The translations under genes were made by a program, and so were the position numbers. A DNA stretch of 64,000 nt, taken from positions 1 to 64,000 of the forward strand of contig JAGANU010000001.1 in NCBI GenBank assembly GCA_017624085.1. Reading direction: 5' to 3'. Each line of letters starts with the position of its first letter. Position 1 is the stretch's first letter. Positions 53,900 through 63,747 of this stretch are shown piece by piece. Source of the stretch: Coprococcus sp. (GTDB lineage Bacteria; Bacillota_A; Clostridia; Lachnospirales; Lachnospiraceae). The notes below the pieces were generated by a model. It was given only the letters and a program-made list of their open reading frames with translations. It was not told the origin of the DNA and did not search any database.

Positions 53900-54707
53900 T
53901 CTTGAAAAACACTTTGGTGATAACAAAGTGCTTAATGGTATAAACCTTACAATTGAAAAGGGCGATATCATGGTAATTATCGGTCCTTCCGGCTCCGGTA
54001 AGAGTACATTTCTAAGATGTCTCAACTGTATGGAAGACCCATCTGGCGGAGAAATCATATTCAACGGTGAGAATATTGCAGACATGAAGGTTGATATCAA
54101 CAAACATCGTCAGCATATGGGTATGGTCTTCCAGCACTTCAATCTGTTTAACAATAAGACTGTTATGCAGAATATTATGCTTGCCCCTGTCCATGTTCAG
54201 ACAAAGAGACTTAACAAGCTTAAGAGACAGAATGTATGGATAAAGCTTACCAACACATTCCGCAAGAACAAGCGTGAGCTTAATGAGATTACAACAACTA
54301 AGCAGGAAATTATCGATTCAGCTAAAGAGAAGGCTACTTCTCTTCTAACCTCAATCGGTCTTCTTGACAAGGCAGATGTTTATCCTTCTACTCTGTCAGG
54401 TGGTCAGAAACAGCGAGTTGCCATAGTTCGTGCTCTGGCAATGAACCCGGATGTTATCCTCTTTGACGAGCCTACCTCCGCACTCGACCCTGAAATGGTT
54501 GGCGAGGTGCTTGATCTCATGAAGAAGCTTGCAAATGAGGGAATGACAATGGTTATCGTTACCCATGAGATGGGCTTTGCCCGTGAGGTTGCCAACAAAG
54601 TAATCTTCATTGATGAAGGTCAGATTCTTGAAAGTGGAACTCCTGAGGAATTCTTTGGAAACCCTAAGAACCCACGACTAAAGGATTTCCTTTCAAAAGT
54701 ATTATAA
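53883..54707 (+). CDS. Amino acid ABC transporter ATP-binding protein
   Basis: ATPase of about 274 residues, GlnQ-like. Walker [11 protein letters not shown]-loop [10 protein letters not shown], signature LSGGQKQR, Walker [13 protein letters not shown] and the switch His in VTHEM are intact. An extra basic segment of about 40 residues (around 108-147) sits between the Q-loop and the signature where relatives are short. No ATG is available; GTG 53883 (AAAGGAG 11 nt upstream) gives the normal family N-terminus [12 protein letters not shown], while TTG 53874 is too close. Overlaps the permease by 17 nt. Confidence 0.92.
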   Translation: MIDVINLEKHFGDNKVLNGINLTIEKGDIMVIIGPSGSGKSTFLRCLNCMEDPSGGEIIFNGENIADMKVDINKHRQHMGMVFQHFNLFNNKTVMQNIMLAPVHVQTKRLNKLKRQNVWIKLTNTFRKNKRELNEITTTKQEIIDSAKEKATSLLTSIGLLDKADVYPSTLSGGQKQRVAIVRALAMNPDVILFDEPTSALDPEMVGEVLDLMKKLANEGMTMVIVTHEMGFAREVANKVIFIDEGQILESGTPEEFFGNPKNPRLKDFLSKVL

Positions 54708-54731
54708 AAGTATAATCCTTAATAAAAAAAG

Positions 54732-54770
54732 GGACGATTCTTTTCATACAAAAGAATCGTCCTTTTTTTA
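54732..54770 (+). terminator. Intrinsic terminator after ABC transporter operon
   Basis: GGACGATTCTTTT / AAAAGAATCGTCC (54732-54744 and 54750-54762) followed by TTTTTTT. Confidence 0.92.
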
Positions 54771-54884
54771 ACCAACCCTTGTATACGCAGCAAGTGCAAG
54801 CGCATCTTCAATAATCGGTATAATTGCCAGACAAATTGTAATTCCTATGCTTAGTTCCCCGGTTAACCTTCCGTAGAAGTTTAC
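54768..54884 (-). pseudogene. C-terminal gene fragment, hydrophobic
   Basis: An open frame of 38 codons without a start, closed upstream by TAA at 54885 and ending at 54768. It reads NFYGRLTGELSIG then a hydrophobic stretch ending AAYTRVG, like the last helix of a membrane protein. No ribosome site. Probably a decayed 3' end; the family is not recognised. Confidence 0.3.
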
Positions 54885-54906
54885 TTATGTAATACCAGCG
54901 CCACTG

Positions 54907-55677
54907 TCATAAGCCAAGACATATACATATTCCTGCCAGTATAAGCAAATGTACAGGATAAAACAAGTAGAAAACCCACTTAAGCGGTAAACCTCTTTTC
55001 CCATTGTACCATTCAAAAAGCTTAGCGTCCACAAGAGCAACGGCCTCCAAAGGACTTGCAGCAATTAAAGGTATAAGCATAAAAAATGTACGTTTAGGTA
55101 CAGTGTTGTCCTTTGCATAATATGCTATGACAATGGCAACAACACCAAAAAAACCATAATCTGTACGAAGGAGCTGGGCAACTACAGATATTCCTATGAT
55201 TGATAGAATCTGAAGCAGCTTTGACTTATCTGTATCTTCATATTTCTTTCTAATTGCATCAACAAGCCAAACAGCAATTAGTCCAAATGCTAAGGTAAAG
55301 AATACATTTTGAGCTTCAAGACTATAAAAAATCCCTTTATTAAAATCTTCTGTCTTTACAAATAAAGCGAGATCAAAGGGAATCTCTGAGACAGCGGAAA
55401 ATAATACCAGTCTTCCAAGATATCGGCCTTTACTTCTTGTATATTTATATCCTTCGATAAGTAAAAAAATATATATTGGGAACGCCAGTCTACCAATTCC
55501 TCTGATAATAAAATCGATAATAATTAGAACCGGCTCATCCTCCATTGTCTTTTCTATAATAGAGGCACCTATATGGTCAATTAGCATGGTGGCCATGGCA
55601 ATTATCTTAAGCGTACTGCCTGCAAGGCCACTTGAGACATATTTTTCTGTTACTGGCGAATTCAATTCATATATCAT
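54907..55677 (-). CDS. TraX family membrane protein
   Basis: Membrane protein of 256 residues with about eight helices and the TraX signature near the N-terminus (LKIIAMATMLIDHIGA), RLAFPIYIFLLIEGYKYT, and PFDLALF. TraX acetylates F-pilin in E. coli; chromosomal Firmicute homologues are of unknown role, presumably acyltransferases. AAGGGAAG precedes the ATG. Begins 3 nt after the YunG-like gene, so co-transcribed. Confidence 0.88.
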   Translation of the reverse strand: MIYELNSPVTEKYVSSGLAGSTLKIIAMATMLIDHIGASIIEKTMEDEPVLIIIDFIIRGIGRLAFPIYIFLLIEGYKYTRSKGRYLGRLVLFSAVSEIPFDLALFVKTEDFNKGIFYSLEAQNVFFTLAFGLIAVWLVDAIRKKYEDTDKSKLLQILSIIGISVVAQLLRTDYGFFGVVAIVIAYYAKDNTVPKRTFFMLIPLIAASPLEAVALVDAKLFEWYNGKRGLPLKWVFYLFYPVHLLILAGICICLGL

Positions 55678-55679
55678 TT

Positions 55680-56123
55680 TTATATTCTTCCCTTTTCACA
55701 TCTTTTTTTAAGCTCAGACCTCAGATATTCATATCTAAGTCTTTTTTCCTCCTTTGCAAAATGCACCTCACGAAGCTGCTTTGGATTATCCTCATAATTA
55801 AGAACTTCATCACCGAATTGTTCACTTGTAAGGTCGAATTTACAATCACCTATAACATTGTAGCAATGAAAATTTCCTCCCTCTCTGAGGATTCCATATA
55901 CCTCTCCTCCAAATATATCCTGTGCCAGAAAAGCTGTTATAGAACACTGCCCCAAAGTCATATTATCAGCAGTCCATCTGTCTCTCATACGCGGCGCACA
56001 TGTATCGGCACACCATATTTCAGACAGTGCATCATAAAGCTCTATGGGTGTTTCAATACCAGGATACTCATCTGATATTGCTTTTGCATTTGCATTTTCC
56101 CATCCCCAGAATCTGTATTTCAT
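55680..56123 (-). CDS. YunG-like protein
   Basis: Small protein of 147 residues resembling Bacillus YunG: LGQCSITAFLAQDIFGGEVYG, NFHCYNVIGDCKFDLTSEQFG. The conserved Cys, His and Asp suggest a papain-like arrangement, which is inference. AAAGGAG lies about 10 nt before the ATG. Operon with the TraX-like gene. Confidence 0.72.
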   Translation of the reverse strand: MKYRFWGWENANAKAISDEYPGIETPIELYDALSEIWCADTCAPRMRDRWTADNMTLGQCSITAFLAQDIFGGEVYGILREGGNFHCYNVIGDCKFDLTSEQFGDEVLNYEDNPKQLREVHFAKEEKRLRYEYLRSELKKRCEKGRI

Positions 56124-56182
56124 ATATTCATTACTCCTTTAACAAAAGTTTCATTCCTACAGTAATTGTCCTATCGAAATAA

Positions 56183-56200
56183 GACAAAAGGAACGTCCCC
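56183..56200. repeat. Fragment of a REP-like repeat
   Basis: GACAAAAGGAACGTCCCC lies 2 nt before the trpA stop (56203). It resembles the AGGAACCTGTCCCC core of the repeats at 3.5-3.9 kb but is a single degenerate copy. Confidence 0.3.
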
Positions 56201-56202
56201 AC

Positions 56203-56961
56203 TTACTTCATTGACTTTACATATTCACCTACGTATTTAGGTGCATCCTTGCCATACTTTTCAATAATCTTGATTATGGCTGAGCCAACGATAGCTCCAT
56301 CTGATATAGCAGACATTTTGTGAGCCTGCTTGGGTGTGGATATTCCAAACCCGATTGCACATGGCACATCAGTATTCTCGCGAATAACACGGACTATAGA
56401 TTCAAGGTCTGTATTGATTTCACTTCTTGTACCGGTGACTCCCAAGCTTGAAACAACGTAGATGAAGCCCTCTGCTTCCTTTGCAATCATAGCAATTCTG
56501 TTTTCTGAGGTAGGGGCGATCAGTGAAATAAGGTCTACTCCATACTGCCTGCAAAGTGGCTGAAATTCATCCTTCTCCTCGTATGGAAGATCCGGCAGTA
56601 TAAGACCATCTATACCAATCTCCTTACATGTACTTATAAATTTCTCAGCTCCATATGAAAATACAACATTTGCATATGTCATAAACACCATAGGAACCTC
56701 CACATCTGTTCGAAGCTCTCTAACCAGATCAAATACATTATCTGTCGTGACGCCGCCGCTTAAAGCTCTTATATTTGCCCCCTGAATTACAGGACCTTCT
56801 GCAGTTGGATCTGAAAACGGAATTCCCAGCTCAATAAGATCTGCGCCATTAGAAACAGCAGCACGAACAATCTTAGCGGTTGTATCCAAATCCGGATCAC
56901 CACATGTTATGAACGGTATAAACGCCTTACCATGGTCAAATGCTTTACTTATTCTACTCAT
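56203..56961 (-). CDS. trpA: Tryptophan synthase alpha subunit
   Basis: TIM-barrel subunit of 252 residues that cleaves indole-3-glycerol phosphate to indole. Catalytic Glu in [16 protein letters not shown] and Asp in [11 protein letters not shown]; phosphate site at GFGISTP. ATG 56961 overlaps the trpB stop by 8 nt with GGAGG upstream; the longer frame to 57051 overlaps trpB heavily. Last gene of trpEGDCFBA. Confidence 0.96.
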   Translation of the reverse strand: MSRISKAFDHGKAFIPFITCGDPDLDTTAKIVRAAVSNGADLIELGIPFSDPTAEGPVIQGANIRALSGGVTTDNVFDLVRELRTDVEVPMVFMTYANVVFSYGAEKFISTCKEIGIDGLILPDLPYEEKDEFQPLCRQYGVDLISLIAPTSENRIAMIAKEAEGFIYVVSSLGVTGTRSEINTDLESIVRVIRENTDVPCAIGFGISTPKQAHKMSAISDGAIVGSAIIKIIEKYGKDAPKYVGEYVKSMK

Positions 56962-58144
56962 GAATATCCTCCCCTCTGTAGCGTGCAATTGCTGCACAAT
57001 CCTTGTCTCCACGTCCTGAAATAGTAACAACAATAATCTTATCCTTATCAAGTGTTGGCGCTAGCTTTCTGGCATATGCAACTGCATGAGCAGATTCAAT
57101 CGCAGGTATAATTCCCTCAGTCTTTGCCAGATATTCAAAAGCTTCAACTGCCTCTTCGTCTGTAATAGGAACATACTGTGCCCTTCCAATATCATGGAGG
57201 TATGCATGCTCCGGTCCAACTCCCGGATAGTCAAGTCCTGCTGAGATCGAATAAACAGGGGCAATCTGTCCGTATTTATCCTGACAGAAATATGATTTCA
57301 TACCATGGAATATACCAACACTTCCTGTATTTACAGTTGCAGCTGTCTCCCAGGTATCTATACCTCTTCCGGCTGCCTCACATCCAATAAGGGCAACATC
57401 CTTGTCCTCAATAAAATTGTAGAAGCTTCCTATTGCATTTGAACCGCCTCCCACACACGCGATCACTGCATCAGGAAGTCTGTGTTCCTTCTCAAGCATC
57501 TGCTCCTTAATCTCCTTGGATATTACAGCCTGGAAATCTCTTACAATTGTAGGGAACGGATGAGGTCCCATAACAGAACCAAGGCAGTAATGTGTATCGG
57601 AAATTCTGGTTGTCCACTCTCTCATAGCCTCTGAGACTGCATCCTTTAAGGTTGCAGTTCCACTTGTAACCGGAATAACCTCTGCACCAAGAAGACGCAT
57701 ACGATATACGTTAAGTGCCTGACGTTTTGTGTCCTCCTCGCCCATAAAAACAACACACTCCATACCCATGAGCGCTGCTGCAGTTGCTGTAGCTACCCCA
57801 TGCTGACCGGCTCCGGTTTCAGCAATCAGTCGGGTTTTTCCCATCTTTTTTGCAAGCAAGGCCTGTCCAAGAACATTATTAATCTTATGTGCTCCTGTAT
57901 GATTTAAGTCCTCTCTCTTAAGATAAACCTTTGCTCCACCAAGATCCTTTGTCATTTTCTCAGCATAGTAAAGTCTTGATGGACGTCCTGCATACTCATT
58001 GAACAGCTCTGTAAGCTCCCTGTTAAACTCAGGATCATTCTTATAAAAATTGTATGCCTCCTCCAATTCTATTACCGCATTCATAAGTGTTTCAGGAATG
58101 TACTGACCACCATGAATACCAAATCTACCGTTGCTATTTGTCAT
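56954..58144 (-). CDS. trpB: Tryptophan synthase beta subunit
   Basis: PLP enzyme of 396 residues condensing indole and serine. The PLP Lys is in HTGAHKINN (about 86), the phosphate loop is GGGSNAIG and the catalytic Glu is in [15 protein letters not shown] precedes the ATG by about 8 nt. Confidence 0.97.
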   Translation of the reverse strand: MTNSNGRFGIHGGQYIPETLMNAVIELEEAYNFYKNDPEFNRELTELFNEYAGRPSRLYYAEKMTKDLGGAKVYLKREDLNHTGAHKINNVLGQALLAKKMGKTRLIAETGAGQHGVATATAAALMGMECVVFMGEEDTKRQALNVYRMRLLGAEVIPVTSGTATLKDAVSEAMREWTTRISDTHYCLGSVMGPHPFPTIVRDFQAVISKEIKEQMLEKEHRLPDAVIACVGGGSNAIGSFYNFIEDKDVALIGCEAAGRGIDTWETAATVNTGSVGIFHGMKSYFCQDKYGQIAPVYSISAGLDYPGVGPEHAYLHDIGRAQYVPITDEEAVEAFEYLAKTEGIIPAIESAHAVAYARKLAPTLDKDKIIVVTISGRGDKDCAAIARYRGEDIHE

Positions 58145-58173
58145 ATGTCTACCCTTTCTAATATATCTTGTTA

Positions 58174-58770
58174 TTATCCTCTGACTGCTTTTATAAACGT
58201 TCTTATCTTTTCTTCATCCTTAAAACCACCGGTTTCAATACCCGAGCTGGCATCTACTGCAAATGGATGAAGGATATTAATAGCATCCCTCACATTATCT
58301 GCGCTAAGTCCTCCTGCAAGGAAATATGGTCTCTTAATATCCTTAATTAACCCCCAGTCAAAGCTCTCCCCGGAGCCTGCACCGGAATCAAGAAGAACAT
58401 AATCGGCAGTGCATTCATCTATATCTGCTAAATCTTCCCCGCAGCCTATTCGAAAGGCCTTTATTACCGGCTTATTACATAATGCTTTTAGCCCCCTTAT
58501 GTAGTCTTCATCCTCGTGACCATGCAGCTGTGCAATATCTATTATATCGTTTTCAAGAAGTCCTGCAACCTCTGATACCGGTGCATCTACAAACACTCCA
58601 ACAGCCTTTATGTCACTACTCAAGGCTGATTTAAGTGTGTAGGCCTTATCCGGAGTAACATATCGCCTGCTGTTTTGTGCAAATACAAAGCCAATATATT
58701 CCGGTTTTACATGATTCAGCACTTCTATATCACACAGCCTTGTTATTCCGCATAACTTAATTCTTGTCAT
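58174..58770 (-). CDS. trpF: Phosphoribosylanthranilate isomerase
   Basis: TIM-barrel isomerase of 198 residues. The catalytic Cys is in KLCGITR and the general acid Asp in [15 protein letters not shown]; the phosphate site is [18 protein letters not shown] precedes the ATG. Follows trpC by 27 nt. Confidence 0.95.
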   Translation of the reverse strand: MTRIKLCGITRLCDIEVLNHVKPEYIGFVFAQNSRRYVTPDKAYTLKSALSSDIKAVGVFVDAPVSEVAGLLENDIIDIAQLHGHEDEDYIRGLKALCNKPVIKAFRIGCGEDLADIDECTADYVLLDSGAGSGESFDWGLIKDIKRPYFLAGGLSADNVRDAINILHPFAVDASSGIETGGFKDEEKIRTFIKAVRG

Positions 58771-58797
58771 AATGTCTCCTACATTTATACTGTGTCT

Positions 58798-59577
58798 CTA
58801 TGCATTTCTAAGCATATTAAGCATGCTCTTTTTGTTCTCTGCTCTCATAAGAGCTTCACCAATCAACACTGCATCTGCTCCCATAGCCTTTATATCTCTG
58901 ATATCAGCAGTGGTCTTAACCCCGCTTTCAGAGACAAATAGTATACCTTCCGGGATAAGCTCCCTAAGTCTTCTGCTATTTTCGGTATCTACAGTGAAAT
59001 CCTTCAGATTTCGATTGTTAACGCCTACTATCCTTGCATTTGCCCGAAGTGCCACGCGAGCCTCCTCTTCATTATGCACCTCAACCAAGGCTGACATTCC
59101 AAGCGAATCACATATATCTATATACTTACAAATTTCCTCCTCTGTCAGTATCGAGCAAATTAAAAGCACTGCGGAGGCACCAAGGAGCTTTGCCTGATAG
59201 ATCTGATACTCATCAACTGTAAAATCCTTGCGAAGGCACGGAATACATACATTCTCAGAAATCTCCTTCAGGTATGCATCTGAGCCCATAAACCACTTAG
59301 GTTCCGTCAATACAGATATGCAGTCAGCGCCCGCCATCTCATATTCCCTTGCTATGTCGAGGTACTTAAAATCCGGCTCAATGATCCCCTTTGACGGAGA
59401 TGCCTTTTTACACTCACAGATAAAGCTAAGTCCATCCCTCTTAAGTGCCTTTTCAAATTCAAAATCTCCCATCTTCATCGAAAGAGCACTTTCCTTTATC
59501 TCATCAACACTAACAAGCTTTTTATCCTCTTCCACTCTATACCTTGAATAACGTGAAAGCTCATCTAATATTGTCAT
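58798..59577 (-). CDS. trpC: Indole-3-glycerol phosphate synthase
   Basis: TIM-barrel enzyme of 259 residues. Conserved FICECKKASPSKG, RKDFTVDEYQIYQA, VGVNNRNLKDF and SESGVKTTADI all match. CGGAGG lies 7 nt before the ATG, which is 2 nt after the trpD stop. Confidence 0.96.
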   Translation of the reverse strand: MTILDELSRYSRYRVEEDKKLVSVDEIKESALSMKMGDFEFEKALKRDGLSFICECKKASPSKGIIEPDFKYLDIAREYEMAGADCISVLTEPKWFMGSDAYLKEISENVCIPCLRKDFTVDEYQIYQAKLLGASAVLLICSILTEEEICKYIDICDSLGMSALVEVHNEEEARVALRANARIVGVNNRNLKDFTVDTENSRRLRELIPEGILFVSESGVKTTADIRDIKAMGADAVLIGEALMRAENKKSMLNMLRNA

Positions 59578-59579
59578 TC

Positions 59580-60605
59580 CTATTCCTCCGGGCGGTTGCT
59601 TACTTCTATAAATTTATTAAGTGTATCAAGAGCTTTTCCGGAATCAATAAGCTCTGCTGCAAGCTTAATTCCCTCTTCCATGCTGACAGCCTTTCCTCCA
59701 ATATAAAGAGCTGCTCCGGCATTCATAAGCACCGCATCTCTCTTTGGTCCCTTTTCGCCCTTAAGGAGTGCAAGTGTAATCTGTGCATTTTCCTCAGGTG
59801 TACCACCCTTAAGCTCATCCTTTGTACAACGCTTAAAGCCAAACTGCTCAGGGGTAATAACAAATGACTTAAACCATCCATCTCTTATCTCACAAATCTT
59901 TGTTGGGGCGCTCATTGATATTTCATCCAGCTTATCCTTGCCATAAACAACCATTCCACGCTTAATGCCAAGACTTACAAGAACCTGGGCAAGTGGCTCA
60001 ACAAGGTACTCATCATATACTCCAAGCAACTGCATCGATGGAGAACCCGGATTGGTAAGAGGGCCAAGTATGTTAAATACAGTTCTAAAGCCAAGCTCCC
60101 TTCTAATTGCACCTACATACTTCATAGATGAATGATATTTCTGCGCAAAGAAGAAACACATACCAACTTCATTAAGGAGCTCTACGCACCTAGAAGGACT
60201 CTGGGTTATATTTACACCAAGTGCCTCAAGGCAATCTGCTGTTCCGCAAAGTGACGAAGCTGCTCTGTTACCGTGCTTTGCTACCTTCATTCCACCCGCA
60301 GCTGCAACAAGAGCTGATGTTGTAGATATATTAAAGCTCTGTGCATTATCTCCACCTGTACCAACTATCTCGAAGAGCTCCATGTCTGTCTCAACTTTTG
60401 TAGCGTGATCTCTCATGGCAGCTGCGCAGCCTGCAATCTCATCGGTTGTCTCTGCTTTCGCACTTTTAGTTGACAGTGCAGCAAGAAAAGCAGCGTTCTG
60501 AGTAGGTGTTGTCTCTCCACTCATTATCTCATTCATTACAGAGTATGCCTCATTGTACGTAAGATCTTCCTTGTTTACTATTTTTACTATAGCTTCCTTA
60601 ATCAT
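59580..60605 (-). CDS. trpD: Anthranilate phosphoribosyltransferase
   Basis: Transfers phosphoribose from PRPP to anthranilate; 341 residues. PRPP loop [32 protein letters not shown], and the metal site near DELDEIS-like [22 protein letters not shown] precedes the ATG by about 9 nt. Separate from trpG, not fused as in enteric bacteria. Confidence 0.96.
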   Translation of the reverse strand: MIKEAIVKIVNKEDLTYNEAYSVMNEIMSGETTPTQNAAFLAALSTKSAKAETTDEIAGCAAAMRDHATKVETDMELFEIVGTGGDNAQSFNISTTSALVAAAGGMKVAKHGNRAASSLCGTADCLEALGVNITQSPSRCVELLNEVGMCFFFAQKYHSSMKYVGAIRRELGFRTVFNILGPLTNPGSPSMQLLGVYDEYLVEPLAQVLVSLGIKRGMVVYGKDKLDEISMSAPTKICEIRDGWFKSFVITPEQFGFKRCTKDELKGGTPEENAQITLALLKGEKGPKRDAVLMNAGAALYIGGKAVSMEEGIKLAAELIDSGKALDTLNKFIEVSNRPEE

Positions 60606-60608
60606 AAT

Positions 60609-61178
60609 CTACATCTCCTTTATAAAATTATATAACATTTGCTTACCATCAGGAGTCATAATCGATTCCGGATGGAATTGAACTCCATATATATCATATT
60701 TGTCATGCTTTACTGCCATTATTTCACCATCTGTAGTGGTTGCGGTAACCTTAAGGCACTCCGGTATGGTGTCGGCAGCTGCAGCCAGCGAATGATAACG
60801 TGCAACCTTTGCATGCTCCGGACATCCCTTAAAAAGGGTACATGTTGTATCAAAGCTTACATCCGACTGTTTTCCATGCATCAATTCACGGGCGTATGTT
60901 ACGGTTGCGCCAAATGCGGTGCAGATTGCCTGATGTCCCAGGCACACACCAAGAATAGGTATCTCTCCGCCAAGCTTCTTTACTACATCAATGATTATTC
61001 CTGCGTCCTCCGGTCTTCCCGGACCGGGGGACAATATAATGCGCTCCGGCTTTAACTCTCTTATCTCATCTATCGTTAGTTCGTCATTTCGAATGACCTT
61101 TATATCCGGATTTATCTCCCCCACAAGCTGAAAAAGATTATATGAAAAGCTATCATAATTATCTATTAACAAAATCAT
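60609..61178 (-). CDS. trpG: Anthranilate synthase glutamine amidotransferase component
   Basis: Class I glutamine amidotransferase of 189 residues providing ammonia to TrpE (possibly shared with aminobenzoate synthase). Triad: Cys in GVCLGHQAIC, His-x-Glu in [21 protein letters not shown] and LSPGPGRP are conserved. ATGA overlap with the trpE stop; AGGAGG 7 nt upstream within trpE. Confidence 0.96.
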   Translation of the reverse strand: MILLIDNYDSFSYNLFQLVGEINPDIKVIRNDELTIDEIRELKPERIILSPGPGRPEDAGIIIDVVKKLGGEIPILGVCLGHQAICTAFGATVTYARELMHGKQSDVSFDTTCTLFKGCPEHAKVARYHSLAAAADTIPECLKVTATTTDGEIMAVKHDKYDIYGVQFHPESIMTPDGKQMLYNFIKEM

Positions 61179-62641
61179 ACGTCTTCCTCCTGTGCAATCT
61201 CTAGTGCCTTAAGTGAAGCCTTAGCCTTGTTCAGGCACTCCTGATATTCCATTTCCGGAACAGAATCAGCGACAATTCCTGCTCCACTTCTCACAAATAC
61301 CTTTCCATTTTTCTTATATGCAATTCTTATTGCAATACAAGTATCCATGTTTCCGGTAAAATCTATATATCCTATTGCTCCGCCATATATGCCTCTCTTG
61401 TTATTCTCAAGCTCCCCTATAAGCTGACAGGCTCTTATCTTCGGAGCCCCGGAAAGTGTTCCTGCAGGAAGGACAGCCTCTATAGCATCAAGAGCGTCAT
61501 AGCCTTCCTTTATTTCGCCCCTGACTGTAGAGCCTATATGCATCACGTGGGAATAACGTTCTATTGAATGAAGCTTTTCAACCTTTACCGTTCCAAATGT
61601 ACTTATTTTACCAAGATCATTTCTTCCAAGATCAACAAGCATATTATGCTCTGCCAGCTCCTTTTCATCTGAAAGAAGCTCCGCCTCCAGTCGCTTGTCT
61701 TCCTCATCGTTTTTCCCTCTCGGCCTTGTTCCGGCAAGAGGGAAGGTGTGCAGCACACCATTTTCAAGCTTAACAAGTGTTTCAGGAGAAGCACCGGCCA
61801 CCTCAACATCGGTACCTGAAAAATAGAACATATACGGTGACGGATTGATTGTTCTAAGCACTCTGTATGTATCAAAGAGACTTCCCTCAAACGGAGCTGA
61901 AAGTCTGTTTGACAGTACTATCTGAAAAATATCTCCTTCCTTAATATGGTGTTTCGCCTTCTTTACCATATCGCAATATCTTTCCTTGTCAAAAAGCGGT
62001 GTCACCTCTCCCAAAAGCCTTCCACCCATGTTTTGCTTTTTATCACCATGTAGCAAAAGCTCCTTTAACTGCTTGAGCTCAACAATCGCTTTATTGTACC
62101 CTGTTTCAATATCATCCAGCTTCATATTTACAATAAGAACAATCTTCTGACACAGATGATCAAAAGCTATAACCTTGTCAAAAAGCATGAGGTCCACATC
62201 CTTGAATTCCTCCGTATCCTCTACATTACATCTGACTGAAGGCTCCTTATAACCAAGATAATCATAAGAAAAATATCCCACAAGTCCGCCGGTAAATGAA
62301 GGCAGATTATTTAGTCGCGGACTTCTGTAATCAGATAAAATCTGTCTAATATACTCCGAAGGATTGTCCGTCTTAACGTTCAGATTTCCAATCTTCATTT
62401 CTCCATCAATACATGTTATCTCAAGCTTTGGATCAAAGCCTAAAAACGTGTACCTTCCCCATGACTCATTTGCCTGTGCTGACTCCAGCATATAACAGTG
62501 CGTTGAAACATTTTGAAGAATCCTCATAGTCTCAATAGGTGTGATAAAATCAGACAGAAGCTCTGTGCTTACAGGAAGTATGTTGTATTTTCCTGTAGCT
62601 GCAATCTCTTGGACTTCTGTCTTTGTAGGTGAAATATTCAT
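61175..62641 (-). CDS. trpE: Anthranilate synthase component I
   Basis: Chorismate-utilising enzyme of 488 residues, first committed step of tryptophan synthesis. Tryptophan feedback site LLES-like [14 protein letters not shown], catalytic [24 protein letters not shown] and the metal Glu region [14 protein letters not shown] 62641 follows GGAGG by 8 nt; a GTG five codons upstream is too close to that site. Transcription is controlled by the tryptophan T-box upstream. Confidence 0.96.
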   Translation of the reverse strand: MNISPTKTEVQEIAATGKYNILPVSTELLSDFITPIETMRILQNVSTHCYMLESAQANESWGRYTFLGFDPKLEITCIDGEMKIGNLNVKTDNPSEYIRQILSDYRSPRLNNLPSFTGGLVGYFSYDYLGYKEPSVRCNVEDTEEFKDVDLMLFDKVIAFDHLCQKIVLIVNMKLDDIETGYNKAIVELKQLKELLLHGDKKQNMGGRLLGEVTPLFDKERYCDMVKKAKHHIKEGDIFQIVLSNRLSAPFEGSLFDTYRVLRTINPSPYMFYFSGTDVEVAGASPETLVKLENGVLHTFPLAGTRPRGKNDEEDKRLEAELLSDEKELAEHNMLVDLGRNDLGKISTFGTVKVEKLHSIERYSHVMHIGSTVRGEIKEGYDALDAIEAVLPAGTLSGAPKIRACQLIGELENNKRGIYGGAIGYIDFTGNMDTCIAIRIAYKKNGKVFVRSGAGIVADSVPEMEYQECLNKAKASLKALEIAQEEDV

Positions 62642-62656
62642 AAGCATGCCCTCCAC

Positions 62657-62687
62657 AAAAAAAATCCTCTGCTATTTCTGTCAGAGG
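62657..62687 (-). terminator. Second intrinsic terminator between T-box and trpE
   Basis: On the minus strand CCTCTG (62682-62687) pairs with CAGAGG (62666-62671), followed by a run of eight T (62657-62664), ending directly before the trpE ribosome site. It lies 3' of the T-box terminator. Confidence 0.75.
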
Positions 62688-62690
62688 AAT

Positions 62691-62983
62691 AAAAAAATCC
62701 TTGACAGAATAATAAAATCTGTCAAGGACGGATAATCTAATATAATCCGCGGTGCCACCTTGAATTCACGAATACTCGTGCACTTTGCAGGATACAAACA
62801 TATCCCTGGCAATTAACGTATGCCATAACGTCGCAGAATACTCTGGATATAAGCATCCATTTGACTGCGCCCTCCGCGGTCCATTTGATAATGTGTATCT
62901 AACCTGACTCTCAGCAACACAGGCTCTCTGTATAGGCATCACTACCGTTATCTCCGCTTCAACGGTTTAATCTACTAAATTCT
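62691..62983 (-). promoter_or_regulatory. T-box leader, tryptophan-type, of trp operon
   Basis: A T-box riboswitch of about 290 nt senses uncharged tRNA. The T-box sequence GGTGGCACCGCGG is on the minus strand at 62747-62759. The competing terminator stem TCCTTGACAGA / TCTGTCAAGGA (62698-62708 and 62718-62728) is followed by seven T. The 5' half shows typical stem I elements. TGG triplets followed by A occur at 62881-62883 and 62857-62859 in the expected specifier region, matching Trp. It fills the 373-nt gap upstream of trpE together with the second terminator. Confidence 0.93.
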
Positions 62984-62989
62984 TAAACA

Positions 62990-63018
62990 ATCATAGCACT
63001 GCAATGCATGCTTGTCAA
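62990..63018 (-). promoter_or_regulatory. Sigma-A promoter of trp operon
   Basis: Minus strand TTGACA (63013-63018), 17-nt spacer, TATGAT (62990-62995). The -35 box overlaps the stop codon of the upstream gene. Confidence 0.85.
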
Positions 63019-63587
63019 CTATATTTTATTCCCTCTTTTGCAAGCATGGCCTTGTCCCTTTTCTTTTGAATTCTCCACAATACAAACAAGACAAGAATGT
63101 ATATGATAATTAGCAATGAATTGCCCGCAAGCGGTAACATCAACAGAATCAATCTCATGTTGATTTCCTGTGCAGTGGCTGATTTTTCTCCCTTGGCGTA
63201 GACCTCAATAGTATCTCCCACCTTGTACATCGCCTCTCGTGCATCTTCAACCTCTTTATCCCTGTCAGCCATATGATCAAATGAGCCACCGCCCAGATAA
63301 ACATCAGCAGAACCTGTATACTCAGCCCCACCCTGTGTATACCTATACTCAACAGGCTGTGTCACTTTGAGATTATATGTAACATCAAGGGTACGACCTT
63401 CTGTTGTATCTTCGTGCTGAGTATACTCACATACCATATCGGATGCAGCTGTTATCTCTGCATTGATCTTATCATATGACGCATATATCTTGGCACTTAT
63501 ATACCTTGGCAGCATAAATGCAGTTGCCACCACAATAACCAGTCCCCATAAAATTAATACGATCTTCATTGACGGATTCTTTGTCAT
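63015..63587 (-). CDS. Small membrane protein, DUF3592-like
   Basis: Protein of 190 residues with one hydrophobic segment near residues 8-27 and another near 145-172 flanking an extracytoplasmic domain of about 115 residues (KVTQPVEYRYTQGGAEYTGSA, then VGDTIEVYAKGE). The layout resembles DUF3592 proteins. Function unknown. ATG 63587 is 9 nt after GGGG; ATG 63593 is too close. Confidence 0.6.
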   Translation of the reverse strand: MTKNPSMKIVLILWGLVIVVATAFMLPRYISAKIYASYDKINAEITAASDMVCEYTQHEDTTEGRTLDVTYNLKVTQPVEYRYTQGGAEYTGSADVYLGGGSFDHMADRDKEVEDAREAMYKVGDTIEVYAKGEKSATAQEINMRLILLMLPLAGNSLLIIIYILVLFVLWRIQKKRDKAMLAKEGIKYS

Positions 63588-63747
63588 AACCATATTCCCC
63601 TATTATTTCTCACCTATTATTTAAGTAACCTGCATTGCAAATTGACTCGTTACATAAACATTATATAGTCTTAACCGCCAGGCAGCAACAGTCCTAACGA
63701 CATTTTACCTAATCAACACACAGGGCATATAATCTCTTTACATAGCA

